Origin: Blasia pusilla
Taxonomy: Eukaryota; Marchantiophyta; Marchantiopsida; Blasiales
Assembly: GCA_050084515.1 (NCBI GenBank)
Contig: CM114273.1
Coordinates: 33,294,001 to 33,358,000, forward strand
Direction: 5' to 3'
DNA length: 64,000 nucleotides
Part shown: positions 1 through 12,218 of the stretch, piece by piece
Layout: each line of letters starts with the position of its first letter
Position numbering within the stretch: position 1 is the stretch's first letter
Position numbers and translations under genes: made by a program
Notes under the pieces: model-generated
Database searches by the model: none
What the model was told of the DNA's origin: nothing
Seen by the model: only the letters and a program-made list of their open reading frames with translations

Positions 1-1345
1 GTTTGAGGGAGATGATAGTGTCTTGGGTTCATGAAAAGTTATCTTGTATGCCTATTTCTTTTCAAGGTTTGGATTTTCCTCCACAATTGCATTTGCATCA
101 ACAATGTTTTTGCAAAGATGGGTTTTGGTTGCCCCTAAGGTTGCCCCAATTATGACTTTAAGGTTTATTCAAGGAGATGCACCTCTCTTGATGAATCATG
201 CGGCCCATGTAGAGGATAAGAATCAATTATTCAAAAAAAGATTAAGATCTACAAAGATTTTTCTTCCTCTTGCTACATAAGAGATTCTAAACCCTTTTAA
301 TCAATTGATTACAAATTGGCTTGATTGACTTCAAGAGCTTATCTCCAAGAATTTGCACCAAATCAACTTTTCCAAAATTTTCTAAGACATTCTCAAACAC
401 CCTTCGAGCTCTTTTACATTCATATGCAAGTACATGAACATGGGCATGGCTTATAGCAAGTCCTCTTCTTCTTCCATTTCGCCTTCTACACATTATATTC
501 TTAATAGCTCTATGGTTACACCTTGGACTTCCTTCTCATTCTCTTCTAGGTGTGGCTAAGTTTTTGTAAGGGGAGCTCATTAATGCAAAGGGTATCCATA
601 TTCTCTAATGTGTACATGGTGAAGAATGAACAAAGATCCATATATGATGTGATCAGAGAAGTTGCAGCATTAAGGCTCATATTGCAAGGGCAAGAGCAAC
701 TATATGTCCTACCTTCTACTACGCAAAGAAGCTCCCATCAAAGAGTTGATCTTGTTATGTCCCAAAGTATCTTTTATCTATTGGATGATGTGGTGGTTGT
801 TGATCCACCATGTTTTTACTTGGTGTGTCAAGTTCCACCTACTAAAGGTTATGTGAGTAACGTGATCGATATAACAAAAAGAGTCAAGGAGTTAAGTGAT
901 GTGGTAAGACTTGCAACCAATAGATTTATTCCTTTTGCAATAGAAGTGTGTTTTTAGGCACCTTCATATGGCTTTTGAATCGTTTTGATACTCACCTGAA
1001 AATTTGCGCTCACTATTTCCTCTAGAATAATCAACCCACTCTTCCTTAGTGCTTCTAGAACTCTTCATTATCACCACTTATTTTCATAAATGCATCTTGA
1101 TGGCATTTTGATGTGCACAAGAAATGACGTTGATACGGCAAGCCAAAGTGGTTGGTGGCCTTTCACCGACCTCCTTGCCCATTCATGTATGACCAAGCAC
1201 TAATAATACTTGTATCATATTTGTTTCAAGCTATAACATGCATCGATCGTGGAGTTGGTTTTATGTTGCCTTGTTGTTATTTCTTTTTTTGTTTCTTGCC
1301 TCCTTCCCTCCTTGGGATGTTGTTGCCTCTCTTTGCAATCTTTTG
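1..1345 (+). repeat. Dispersed repeat, copy A (left part cut by window edge)
   Basis: This stretch is similar, in the same orientation and nearly collinear, to the region near 62.4-63.6 kb. Anchors include the motif GATTGACTTCAAGAGCTTAT at 323 and at 62606, a CCTACCTTCTACTA-type block near 710 and 63008, and a TTTCTTGCC...CTTGGGAT block near 1292 and 63577. The offset stays near 62.28 kb, so more than 1.2 kb is shared with small indels. Several short frames are open (for example 550-957), but none resembles a family I know and none is clearly kept between copies. It is probably an old, decayed transposon. The copy probably continues left of the window. Confidence 0.7.
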
Positions 1346-1828
1346 ATTTTTTTAAATAATTAAGTGGATTCTATGATTATTAATGAAGATTGGCTAATTA
1401 GAATGATGAACTCTAGTAGTAGCATCTCCCATCACGATCCTCTAATAATTGCATAGCATTTGGCTTGAGCATCCTCCAAAGCTTCTTTGCTTTGGCATAT
1501 TATAACGTAATTACAATGAAAATAAGCTTACAAGTAAGATGTCACATCTTAGTTAAGTGATAGGTAGAGTCCTACCATATCGACCGCATAGAGGGCTAGC
1601 GGGTGGTTTGGGTGTAACTTTTTCCTAAGGTATTGGATAAGGTTGACGAAGAATCTATTGCGTCAAAAGTGTTGTTTCTAATGATCTCCCATCTTTCTTA
1701 TTTTTAGCCGGCTCACCCATTGATCAAGTCAACAGTTACTCAAAAACTTATGCTCACAAGTCACCATTGGAGAGGATATTTTTGGGATAAGAGCCTTTTG
1801 GCTATTCCCAAGGTTGTAAGAGATGGAG
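1346..1828. other. AT-rich intergenic DNA, no gene seen
   Basis: No coding frame is recognisable. Around 1551-1580 there is a stretch resembling a tRNA A box (TTAGTTAAGTGATAGGTAGA), but the matching B box is poor, so I do not call a tRNA or SINE here. Confidence 0.5.
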
Positions 1829-1883
1829 GGATGGCTTTCTCAAGCCATCCCTCGATGAGAAGGATAGCTTGAGAAAGCCATCC
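1829..1883. repeat. Nested hairpin beside the TG tract
   Basis: GGATGGCTT and AAGCCATCC form a perfect 9-bp stem with a 4-nt loop (1829-1850). The 16-nt arm at 1829-1844 also finds its exact reverse complement at 1868-1883, so three arms compete to pair. The hairpin lies about 30 bp upstream of the long TG repeat. Function is unknown. Confidence 0.8.
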
Positions 1884-1910
1884 TTCTTATTTGGAGCCTT
1901 CCGAGGACCT

Positions 1911-2954
<1,044 letters not shown>

Positions 2955-3340
2955 TAACCATATCTCTCATCCTCCATCCGTCTATCCATCCCCTCATCAA
3001 TTATTTCCATCCATGTGACACACCCTCCATCCGTTACTTCCATCCATGTACCGCAAACTTTATCAAGATCCTCCCACCTTCCATCTTCCATCCGTTCATC
3101 AATTCCATTTTTCCATTGTTAATCCATCTATTTACCCTATCCTTCCATACGCCCCACCCTCCATCAACTGCTCTTCCATTCACACTCCATCCATTAATCC
3201 CATTGTCAATACCATCCATTTGTTCTTCTCCCTCCAAAATCCATCCATTAATCCCATCATTCCATGCATTCGATGCCGTATCTATTTATGAACTACGTCT
3301 CCTTCCATGCATCCATGCGCTCGATCTTCCATCCATCATC
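2955..3340. repeat. Degenerate CCATC/CATCCAT low-complexity array
   Basis: The motif CCATCCAT and variants (TCCATC, CATTAATCC, CCATCCATTAAT) recur throughout with no fixed period. Open frames of 142 aa and shorter across it are only products of the repetitive, stop-poor composition. Confidence 0.75.
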
Positions 3341-3362
3341 TTGGTCTACCAAAACATGTCTT

Positions 3363-3421
3363 AAGCAAGATTTGAACCTCCACTACTAGGCGCATATTGG
3401 AGTCTTCTACCAATAGCCCAC
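3363..3421 (-). repeat. tRNA-like A/B box pair, possible SINE head
   Basis: On the minus strand an A-box-like GGGCTATTGGTAGAAG is followed about 30 nt later by a B-box-like AGGTTCAAATCT, the spacing of a tRNA internal promoter. The TPsiC stem does not pair well and no proper acceptor stem is visible, so this is not a working tRNA. It could be the head of a tRNA-derived SINE running toward lower coordinates, or chance in AT-rich DNA. Confidence 0.35.
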
Positions 3422-3848
3422 ACATTATTGTATATACATGTGCAAACAATTTAAATACATCTAGAAATATTATATTTTATATTTTTACTTCTTAAAACTT
3501 AAATATGTGTTATTTTGTCTCAAAAAGAATTCATAAATTTATATATTTTTATTTTTAAGTCTTTAAGGATCTAAATATCCATACATAGGGTAATAAATAA
3601 GTGATTTTTAAATATTTTAAAAATATTAGATAGTATATGATTATACTTAAATTATTCATAGAGTCCAATATGATAGTCAATTGGATCATATAAAATCTAA
3701 AAATAATCTAATGGTTATCAAATATCATCATTGGAATTTTTTTAAACTATATTATATTAAATTAGAAAATTGGTATTCAATTATTGGTGTGTTGGTGTAT
3801 GGATATTTCTTGATTGTAAAATTTAAATTTTAAAAATAATGATGTTAC
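3422..3848. other. AT-rich DNA, nothing recognised
   Basis: This is very AT-rich sequence with many stops in all frames. I see no RNA gene and no clear repeat. Confidence 0.5.
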
Positions 3849-4620
3849 AAGATGAAGACTGAAAATGCAAAGGACACTTGAAGTATTTACCCTTAAAGTT
3901 CCCTATTTCTCTTTCTTCCTTCTTTTTTGATCATTCTCTCCAAAAAAGAATGCATAAATTAAATGAATTCTTAAAAATATGCAGTTGGGTCTCGAGAACC
4001 AAACCAAAAAGAAAATCTCAAAATGACCATCCAAAGAGGGGATTAAAAATCATTAACTTTAAATTTGGCTTCCTAGTTCTTTTCTCATCATGGGAGACTA
4101 GATAGAAAATCTAAACTGAGCAAGTGATAGAGTGTCTTCTGAACATCAAGTCCTCCAACTTTTAGCTCAATCCAATGGTGGGAACAAATTATTTTTCAAG
4201 ATGAATATGAAAATTCTGAAAATATTTAAAATATTTCCACTTAAAGTTATGATCTTCCTCTTTGTTTCTTCATTTTTTAACCTTTCTCTCCAATCAAGAG
4301 TCCATAAACCATGTCACTTGGTCATAATATGCAATTTGATCTTAGGATCTAAGGCCAAAACAAAAATATTGAAATGATCATCCAAGGAGGGAATTAAGAA
4401 TTGTAAACCCTTAATATGGTCTCCTAATTTTGGTCTCATCATAGAAGACCAAATGGAAGATCTAATTCAGTTAAGTGGTAGAGGAACTTACCAAAATTCC
4501 CTCCTCCAAGTTTCAACTGAATCCAATGGTGAGAATTAATGATGCTTCAAGATGAAGAAAATATAAAGAAGAATGCTCATGACATGTCCACTCAAAGACA
4601 ATGATCATTGCCGTGATTAG
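3849..4620 (+). repeat. Diverged tandem repeat, period about 350 bp
   Basis: Two full units and the start of a third begin with AAGATGAA-type sequence at about 3849, 4199 and 4549. Within each full unit the order is the same: a CACTTRAAG block, a CTTTCTTC pyrimidine block with CTCTCCAA, a GACCATCCAAAGAGGG-type block, a TCATCATRGRAGAC block, an ARTGGTAGAG-like block and an ATCCAATGGTG block. Units have diverged by substitutions and small indels. The monomer length is satellite-like, but only about 2.2 copies are present. Confidence 0.8.
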
Positions 4621-6635
4621 TCTTCCTAGTTTATTGACCCATCACTCAAACTAGCTTAAAATTACTAGTATATACATTCTCATATGTATACATTAAGATG
4701 AAGGTGAAATTTTAACGAGATATGGATGTTTCTCCTCCAAATGGAATTCTAAAAGGAAATTTGATATTTTTAATTTAAATTTAAAAATATATAACTTTAT
4801 AAAATTATAAGTCATTTAAAGTTTAGTCGTAAAAACCTTACATTTTTTCTAGTGATTGGGGAGATTAATGGATTCAAAGGCAAGGAGGTTACCGCTTAAA
4901 GAGGTTGGTGAGCTTTGAGTTTATGGGGGAATGACGCAAGATAGGGAACGGTATCAAGAAGTCGTAGTGCTAGCTCAAGTCAAACGGAAGAAGTGACGTA
5001 GGTGCCGTGGGCCAAAGGAAGGAGTTTTCGGGTAGGAAGATCATAGGGAGGTAGTGAAGGCCGAGGATAAAATATAGGGAAGCCGGTCCATAGGTGAGTT
5101 GAGTACTACCTAACGGAGCACGGATAGAGGTACAACCACGAGCGGGCCTAGGACATATGGGGAGATACATGCAGGTACAATATACTTGCAAGGAGCTAGA
5201 GGCAATAAGGGAACCTCGGATTGAAGGTTAGGAGGGTGATATCCATAAGGACAAAGCTTAGGTCAAGCAAGAAGGAAGTGGTGTGAGATGGGTAGTTGTG
5301 GGAGTGCATAAGGACGCGAGTTGTCCAACTGAACAAAACTGGAAGGAATGGGCAAAATCGAGCACACTAAGCTGGGCTGATATGAGAGTTAGTGCCGAGA
5401 GGAGCTCGTACATAGGGATGTGGGCCTAAGGGCCTTCAAATGAAGAGAGAGGAAGGATGAGAAGTCATAGTGCCGCTTGTGGACAAAGGTCGTAGGCGGG
5501 GAACATAACATCATAGCCTCAATAGTTGGAGCCTCGTGGAAGGTGTAGTTAGCTTGGAGGGACGAGTTAGGGATTCTGAAAGAGTTGGATTTTTTGTTGC
5601 GCGGTCTTGATGTACATGCATAAGTTCATTTTTTTAATATGTGTGTATCTACCCGTGTGTTGGGAAGATCGGTGTTGTATGATGTGGATGTGACTAGCAA
5701 TAAGGATTTTGTAGCGATGTGCATGCGTACAACAAAGAGCCCATTGTTCAAATAGAGAGTAACATCACATTTAGAGACAAGTTTATCATCCTATACATCT
5801 CAAGGGTGATATCAATGAGGACTAAATAATTGTGTCCTTTGTTTTATCATTTATAGACTGCTCTTTAGCCACCACTACTCCTCTCCTCCATGCTAGTTGC
5901 AACCTTCCCTAGGTCATCATATTGGCCCTTACTTTCTTATGGATTGTATCTCTAAGTTATATAGTCAAGAAAGTAATTTTGATATCTTAAAAAAAGGGCA
6001 AGTCACATTTCTATGTACTAATACTTTATGCATTATTTTTTTTTCTCTTCGTAGAAAAGGAGGGACTCCCTTCTATTTTTTACTTTTCCTCTCAAAAGAA
6101 TGGAAGGTCACTCTATCTTTGTAATTTCCCTATAGGACCCTATTCATTCATAGTCTCTATCCTTTTCATATCTCTAATCTGGAGAAATGGAGAGGTTTAG
6201 CCCTATCCTCACTTTGTCAATCCATATCCCCTCTTGCTCTCCTTCATCATCTATCTAGTTTACTCATAAGAGATATTGAAAATTTCATAGGAATAGAAAT
6301 ATATGGACTACTTTTGTTTCTCCTTTAGAATGGATACGGATGAATGGGCCCTCTGAGATCCTTTTGATATGTTGTTCTTTTGAAGTGTTTTCATTATCGT
6401 GATGATGAATTGGTTGGCTTAGGTGATATGTTCAAATAATTGTGTTTAAAAATGTTTTTTTTCTACTAGATCACTCATCAATATGGAGGCTACTCAAATC
6501 ATTGGAAATGATGTACTCACTATATGGGATATTACATCCATGACTCGTTGCCATTCCTTTGAAGTAGCAACTTCTAAGACATTTAGGGTCAAAGCGGTTT
6601 CTCCAAAGTTTAAAGATTTTCTTCTTGGAGGAAGG

Positions 6636-6639
<4 letters not shown>
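4621..6639. other. Intergenic DNA with a purine-rich decayed block
   Basis: Positions 4860-5620 are GA-rich and of higher GC, probably an old transposon, with no readable domain. The segment 5640-5720 ends with TGTAGCGATGTGCATGCGTAC, a motif that recurs near 13027 to the right of the retroelement. Positions 5730-6639 are AT-rich with no gene. Confidence 0.45.

Positions 6640-6712
<73 letters not shown>
6640..6712. repeat. (TA)n microsatellite
   Basis: This is an uninterrupted TA dinucleotide tract of about 36 units. Reading frames through it (Tyr-Ile repeats) are artefacts. Confidence 0.97.
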
Positions 6713-6714
<2 letters not shown>

Positions 6715-6819
6715 TAGTTATTTTCATGAAGTCATTCTTGTTGTTTGTCATAGAAATTGTGCAATCTACTATTAAAAATAAAATCATTCTTTGATCTCAT
6801 GTTATGATCATGAAGCTTA

Positions 6820-8183
6820 TGTCACGTCCTTTAAGATAGATCGGTGAGATCTAGTAGAGCGTCTTCAAGAGTAGTGGAGGACATGCCTAGGAGATCGAGG
6901 ATGACCTGCTGAAGCCCTGGGTAACCTGAGAGAGCAGGTTTCCCCTTCGTTTTGGCTCATTTGGAGCCATATTGAGGAACTTGCTATTTTAGATAAGTAC
7001 CATTTTGAGTATAAGATCGAATTTTATTTTTGGTAAGTGGCCTTTGACCTCCTACATCAAGTCAAGAGCCAAGGAGGTGACTTGGGAGAATAGGTTACCA
7101 TGGAGAGAGCTTGGGAGAGGGGAGGGGTATATATCCCAATGAGAGAGAGTTTGAGAGCTCATTCTCTCTTTGTTGAACCTCTTGGCATGAGGCGGCGGAG
7201 CTATGGTCCCTTGCCTTGTGAGTGTAACCCAAGCCTCTCATTAGGAGAGTGGATTTGATTTGACATGAAGAGAGTGCACACATTTGAGAACTATGGTGTG
7301 AGATTGTGTAGAGAGAGATTGGATCTTACTTTACAAAGAGAGAATGAGAGCTACAATGCGGAAGCTTGCTGGAGTTTCACTGTGTTTGCAGGTTAGGGAC
7401 CGTGTTCCCTGCTTCATGACTCATGGGAGTGCTCACGGGAGCAAGAGTTATTCAGTTTGTTGTTTTCCTTTACCGTTTTTTCGTACGGAAGAGTGGCGCG
7501 CGGAAGCGCTGCACAAATGTTGGTAGAATTTGAGTGTGTGGGCGGATTACTCACGCCGAAGCTCTTGGGAGCACCATGCAGCTTTCTGATTTGTCTTTTC
7601 ATGAGTTTTACATTTTCGTTGGGAGAAATCAGCGCGGAAGCGCTATCGAATGTTGGGTAGAAGAAAGAGACATTGGGCTTTACGACAATCCCCGTCAGTT
7701 TTTACTAGAATGTTCGATTCCAAATATTTTTTGATGCTAGCGTAGATCGTGAGCTGTGCATGATGTGCAACAAAAAGTGCGCAATTTGGAGTTTCAAGCA
7801 AAACGTTATGGTCAATCTTGCAATACTACCATTGCTAGGCGATTTTTAGGGTTAAATTGTGCAAACCCTAAACCAGCCGCGACACTGGCGGAGGCCGTCA
7901 TAGTCATAGTCATCGTCAACTATCAATGGTCAACCGTCACCATCGACAGACAATGGTCAACCGTCACCGTCAAGGATCCACCGTCCGTTGTCCACCCTTG
8001 GTTGCCATTGCCGCCGTTACGGAGTGGTTGGTTTCCACAACGTTCGTTGATTCTTGGACTTGCGTCGCCATCACGTACTTTGTTTTGGCTACCACCATCA
8101 TCAACCTGTGATGGCATATGACCTCCTGTTATAGTGTTTGAGTTTTGATTTCATGCTGCTATGTTGTGATTGGTAGCCGCTGA
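6820..8183 (+). other. Candidate 5' LTR and leader of the retroelement
   Basis: The sequence just upstream of gag begins with TGTCACGTCC, a start often seen in plant LTRs. It carries a TATA-like box at 7128 and GA-rich stretches typical of transcribed leaders. No gene is visible. The palindromic motif GCGCGGAAGCGCT appears twice (7498 and 7632), each followed by a TGTTGGGTAGAA-like block, and CAATGGTCAACCGTCACC appears twice near 7924-7968. I cannot place the LTR right end or a primer-binding site, and no matching 3' LTR is present. The assignment is therefore inferred from position and these weak signals only. Confidence 0.35.
7128..7134 (+). promoter_or_regulatory. TATA-like box in candidate LTR
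   Basis: TATATAT follows a GC-richer GGAGGGG stretch and precedes a GA-rich segment. This is the arrangement expected at the U3/R border of an LTR. It lies about 300 bp after the candidate LTR start. Confidence 0.35.
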
Positions 8184-10069
8184 ACGACGATCGGGTACCG
8201 TGCTGTGACATCCGTAACCGCAACGCGCCGCCGATTGCTGCGCCATGCCGCTCGTGGCCGCAGGTTACACGTCTCGGGGAGGGAGAGTGTAGATCAAGTG
8301 CCGCATGTTTGGGATGAGTGATTGAGGGATTACTCGCGAGGTAAGAGTGATCGGGTGAGAAGGGCACGAGGGTCATCACGGCGTCCATTCGGGACTTTGA
8401 GAGGCGAGGTGGTGAACCCGAGAGTAGCTCTAGAGGTTTTACGCGGAGTGGCGTGAGGTTCCGCGGGTAGAGGACCGCGTAGGTTTTCAGGTGCAGTAGT
8501 TACGATTGAGTTGCACGATTTCATAGCAGAGTTTAGGAGTTGGTGCGACTCCCAACGGGCCAGGAACTCTAGAGAGTTAAACCCGTTTACAGCATGGAAC
8601 GGTATATTCCAGCATTTAGAGGGGGCACCCAAGGATGATTACCATGAGTTTTTCCACAGATATGCCTAGGAGATTGAGGCATGGCGACTCTACTACGACC
8701 CACACTATGTGCCATGGACGGAGCCATTCCCAAATGAGGAGGAGGAGTCAGGAGAGGCTACTTCCTCTTCCACTAGTGATGTTTTAGGAGGGGTCACTCG
8801 CACTGGAGCAGTTGCACCGTCTAGTCGGGTTCGTCCCAGGTTCAACCCCGTGGTTGAGTTCTTTGCTGAGTTGAGGGCGAGCTACCAAGGGGTACGGACG
8901 GAGAAGTTGCAGAGCATCCACAACTTCTAGAGGCGCCCGGATGAGAGTTTGCGTGAGGCTTACACTCGCTTGCGCCGGTTGATCAACGTCACTCAGGGGG
9001 TGACAGAGACTCAGGCTATCCAGTCATAGTACACGATGCTGGACCGGATCCTACAGACACGGGTGCGGGAGGGGATGCTTCTTATGAACACCTCCCCTAC
9101 GTTGAGAGATGTTTTTAGGACCACCGAGAACATTGAGCACAACATGGCGGAGGAGAGCGTAGCCACCATGGGTTCTGGGCGAGAGCAGTCATGATTGTCT
9201 GCACCACCTGTGCAGCAACGTGGACTCCGGGATAGGTCGAATGTGGCACCACAAACTCAGAGAGGATACCGGGAGGCCGTGCCACAGAGACCTGGGCCTT
9301 CAAATGCGGCTCAACAGCAACCACCTACTATTACTTGTTGGTCATGTGGTGGATCCCATCATCAGCGCGATTGCATTCGTCAGGGTCATGGACGTGTGCC
9401 TCACCATGGAGGAGGAGATGGTGCTGCACCAAGAGGTTATCAGTGTGACTATCTCAGAGGTATGGTCATACACACGCCAGTTGTTTCAGTTTACATCCTA
9501 AGTTACGTCCAGACCAAGGGCCTGAGAGGGCACCAGAGCAAGTAGCCGGTCCGGGTGGGGCTAGAGATCGTGCACCCGGTGGTCTCGTTGGGGGACGAGG
9601 AGCTGGAGTTGCCCGACAGGGTGGTGGAGCTGCCCGTGGAGGAGGTAGAGTACCACCACCTAGACGTGCCGAGGGAGATGCCAGACGTGAGGTTGGAATG
9701 GCTGCTCAGATACAATAGCTACAGGAGCAGATTGCCGCTATGGCATTGAGGTTACCCGATGCCGGATTCGTGGCATCGACATCATATGGAGCAGCCAGAG
9801 ATCTGGAGGATCCTGGTTGGATGTGTGGGGTTGCCCAGATGAAGGCCGCCGTAATTGTGACGCGTGGAGCAGCCGTAGAGTTGGATCCACATCAAGGGGA
9901 AGCCAGAAAACAGACTAGGCTTCCTCAGGCTTTCACGTTGTCCGAAGCGATGAGGACCCCATCGATGGGTCCTCATCAAAGTTCCTTGAGAGTTGGTGAT
10001 GTTGTTGGTGTGCAAGCACGGAGGGCAATGGGAGAAGCGAGTGCGATTACTCCTATTGTTGATGCTTAG
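8184..10069 (+). pseudogene. gag: gag (capsid/nucleocapsid) remnant of the retroelement
   Basis: Gag proteins package element RNA into virus-like particles. The readable frame starts after a TGA at 8181, with no convincing start Met. An Arg-rich stretch is followed by a capsid-like region (DFIAEFRSWCDSQRA at about 8510; EGAPKDDYHEFFHRYA near 8625-8666; FNPVVEFFAELRASYQGV from about 8850). A zinc knuckle of form C-x2-C-x3-H-x4-C (CWSCGGSHHQRDC) lies at 9336-9374. In-frame stops are TGA 8319, TGA 8454, TAG 8667, TAG 8928, TAG 9027 and TGA 9192. Past about 9.45 kb the coding sense moves to another frame, giving an Arg/Gly/Pro-rich linker and the segment near 9740 (ALRLPDAGFVAS), broken by TAG at 9716 and 10067. 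Identification as retroelement gag is firm; exact ends are not. Confidence 0.85.
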
Positions 10070-10280
10070 GAGGGGCATGTGTGGAGCACATTGTTGGGGG
10101 CGGCCACCATTGTGTACCACACTCTTTTTTTTTCTGCTTCCGATGTTATGACGTTGGGGGGTACTCCCGCCGAGGCTTTTGGTTGGCCGCTTTGCTATAT
10201 GAGCGCGGAGTTGGAGTTTCTGCATCACGTTCAGAGGTGATTTCAGAGGAGGTGATGGACCTGGCCTTGGAGCGGATGCT

Positions 10281-11150
10281 CGGACCGTCCACGTCAGATT
10301 CATGGCAGCGGCTGCTAGGATGGCGGAGATGCCTGCTAGACCCGCGATAGAGCGTGCCATGGCTTCTCCTGGTGTTGTGTTGTTGGATAACCGAGGAGAG
10401 GTCTTCTAGTTGGTGAGTCCTGGAGGTAGAGCTTTTAGTCCGCAACGCGTCTTGTTGGATTCAGGAGGGCAACCCCTGATGTTGGGGAAAGCATCATTCA
10501 GAGGATTGGGCTTGACGAGAGCCGATGTGGAGCGTTGTCCATTCCGGATACATATATCCTTGGGTAGAGAGAGTACCACACAGTATTTCACCCGAAAAGA
10601 GGTTGTGGTGAGGATTCGCCCAGGACATCCTACAGATGAGTCCATGGTGTACGCCAAGGCGATAGTGACTGATGCAAAGTCCTACGACGTCTTGGTTGGT
10701 GGAGCAGTGTTATACCCGATGGGGTTTTCCCTGGATTACTGGGAGGACTCAACGTCCTACAGACCATGATGGCAGTCAGGTAATGGGCGCCTTAGCTCAT
10801 TACCTGTTCGATTCACAGGTGCAGTGATCGAGCAACAGCCAGGAGAGATTGCGACCTTGGTAGCATTTAGCAGTGCCATCACTTGGCCTAGTGATTTGAT
10901 TGAGGGACATGTCCATCCAAAGGATACTCCCATTTCTGACATTTCTATGGAGAGGAGTGTTATGGTAGCTGCATCATTCCATGGAGGAGAGGTGCCGCTC
11001 TGGGGCTCGACTGAGGAGCTTCGACGATTGGCAGATGAGCACGTGCAGACCGCGTGGAGCGAGGCGTTTGCACCAGAGCATGAAGGGTCTGAGGAACCCA
11101 AGGTAGCAAGAAGTGCTACAATGACATCCTTGGATACCACACCCATTGTG
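10281..11150 (+). pseudogene. pr: Retropepsin-like aspartic protease (PR) and spacer to DNMT
   Basis: PR cuts the polyprotein during particle maturation. The catalytic motif is LLDSGGQP, with the Asp-Ser-Gly codons at 10458-10466. It is followed by GKASFRGLGL and the conserved C-terminal YDVLVGGAVLYPMGF (about 10683-10727). The upstream frame carries ARMAEMPARPAIERAM before a TAG at 10407. After SLDYWEDSTSYRP a TGA at 10768 breaks the frame, which then reopens and runs through a spacer (VRFTGAVIEQQPGEIATLVAF) directly into the methyltransferase. PR and DNMT therefore belonged to one continuous frame, like a polyprotein fusion, with no sign of a separate start for the methyltransferase. Confidence 0.82.
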
Positions 11151-12120
11151 TGGTGTACCTTGGAGGAGGGTTTTCGAGTGTTAGATCTCTTTGGAGGGAT
11201 TAGCACCGGGTTAGCTGCGGTTTTGCAAGCATGAGTGTGAGTACAACAGTACCTGTATGTGGAGAGTGATGATGTTGCGAGGCGTGTCTCACTACGACAT
11301 ATGGCGCAGTTACGCCTACATTTTCCCGACTTATTATCTGCGTCCGCAATACAGGGGTACCAGAGTTCTCTACCGAGGGATATTTTGTTGTTGGGGGCGC
11401 AGGACTTAGAGCGGGTAGGGACCATTGATTTGGTCATTGTTGGTTGGCCATGTCATGGCCAATCGAGTGCTGGACGAGGCAGCGGGTTGGCTGACACTCG
11501 GTCTAGGTTGTTTTGGGAGATCTTGAGGGTCTTACGGCAGTTGCAGGAGCATCAATCTCGTTCTCCAGCCTACATTCTGGAGAATGTGCTGATCTTAGGA
11601 GACACCAGGTCACGGGTGGTGATGAGTGCTCATCAGATGCGTGTTTGGATTGTCCCAGCAGTGTTCTTGGATGCGGCGAATATAGGTTCTAAAGCCGCCC
11701 GCGTCTATGGTGGACCAACTTGGTCCCCCATGCGGTATTACCGAGGGCGTATGCGAGAGTGGAGCGCCCCTCCCATTTGTTAGTGGATTCCATTCTAGAT
11801 CCAGGTCGTGGATCACAAGCAGTGAGGCACGATGATCAACCACCGCCGATCGGTGGTGTGGTCAGGCAAGGCAGCGGGCGGGCAGCCTTTCCCACGTTTG
11901 TGAGCTTTTCCGCTTCCTATGCATACAAGGAGGCCGGTCCTGACTTGGTTTGGGATGACCAGGTTTAGAGGTTGGTGGAGCCCAACGCCGACGAGAGAGA
12001 GCGGGCGATGGGATTTCCCACAGGAGTGACGACAGTCCCGTCAATATGAGAGGCATCACAATGCCATGTCTTGGGTCAGGCGATGGACCTGAACTGCTTG
12101 ACATGGATCTTCAGCTTGGG
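11151..12120 (+). pseudogene. C5 cytosine DNA methyltransferase (DNMT) domain within the retroelement
   Basis: C5 methyltransferases transfer a methyl group from S-adenosylmethionine to cytosine. Visible motifs: I, the SAM-binding FRVLDLFGGISTG (from 11172); IV, GWPCHGQS, with the catalytic Cys codon at 11451-11453; VI, ENV at 11580-11588; VIII-like RPRLWWTNL at about 11699; IX-like ADERERAMGFPTG (about 11987-12025); X-like VLGQAMDLNCLTW (about 12065-12103). The ENV and RPRLWWTNL regions, and the spacing between motifs, recall DNMT3/DRM-type rather than DNMT1 enzymes, though that is my judgement without an alignment. The copy is inactive as it stands: TGA at 11232 and 11238, a frameshift near 11690, TAG at 11966 and TGA at 12047. 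It lies in frame after PR and before RT, so it is part of the element and not a host gene next to it. Confidence 0.92.
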
Positions 12121-12218
12121 GGTGGCTGAGCAGCGTCGGATGAGATTGCGACAGATCACAGCGGTTGCGTTGGTGAGCCCCATGCCTATTGAGACGGTGG
12201 AGGCAGTGGCTGGGGGCG

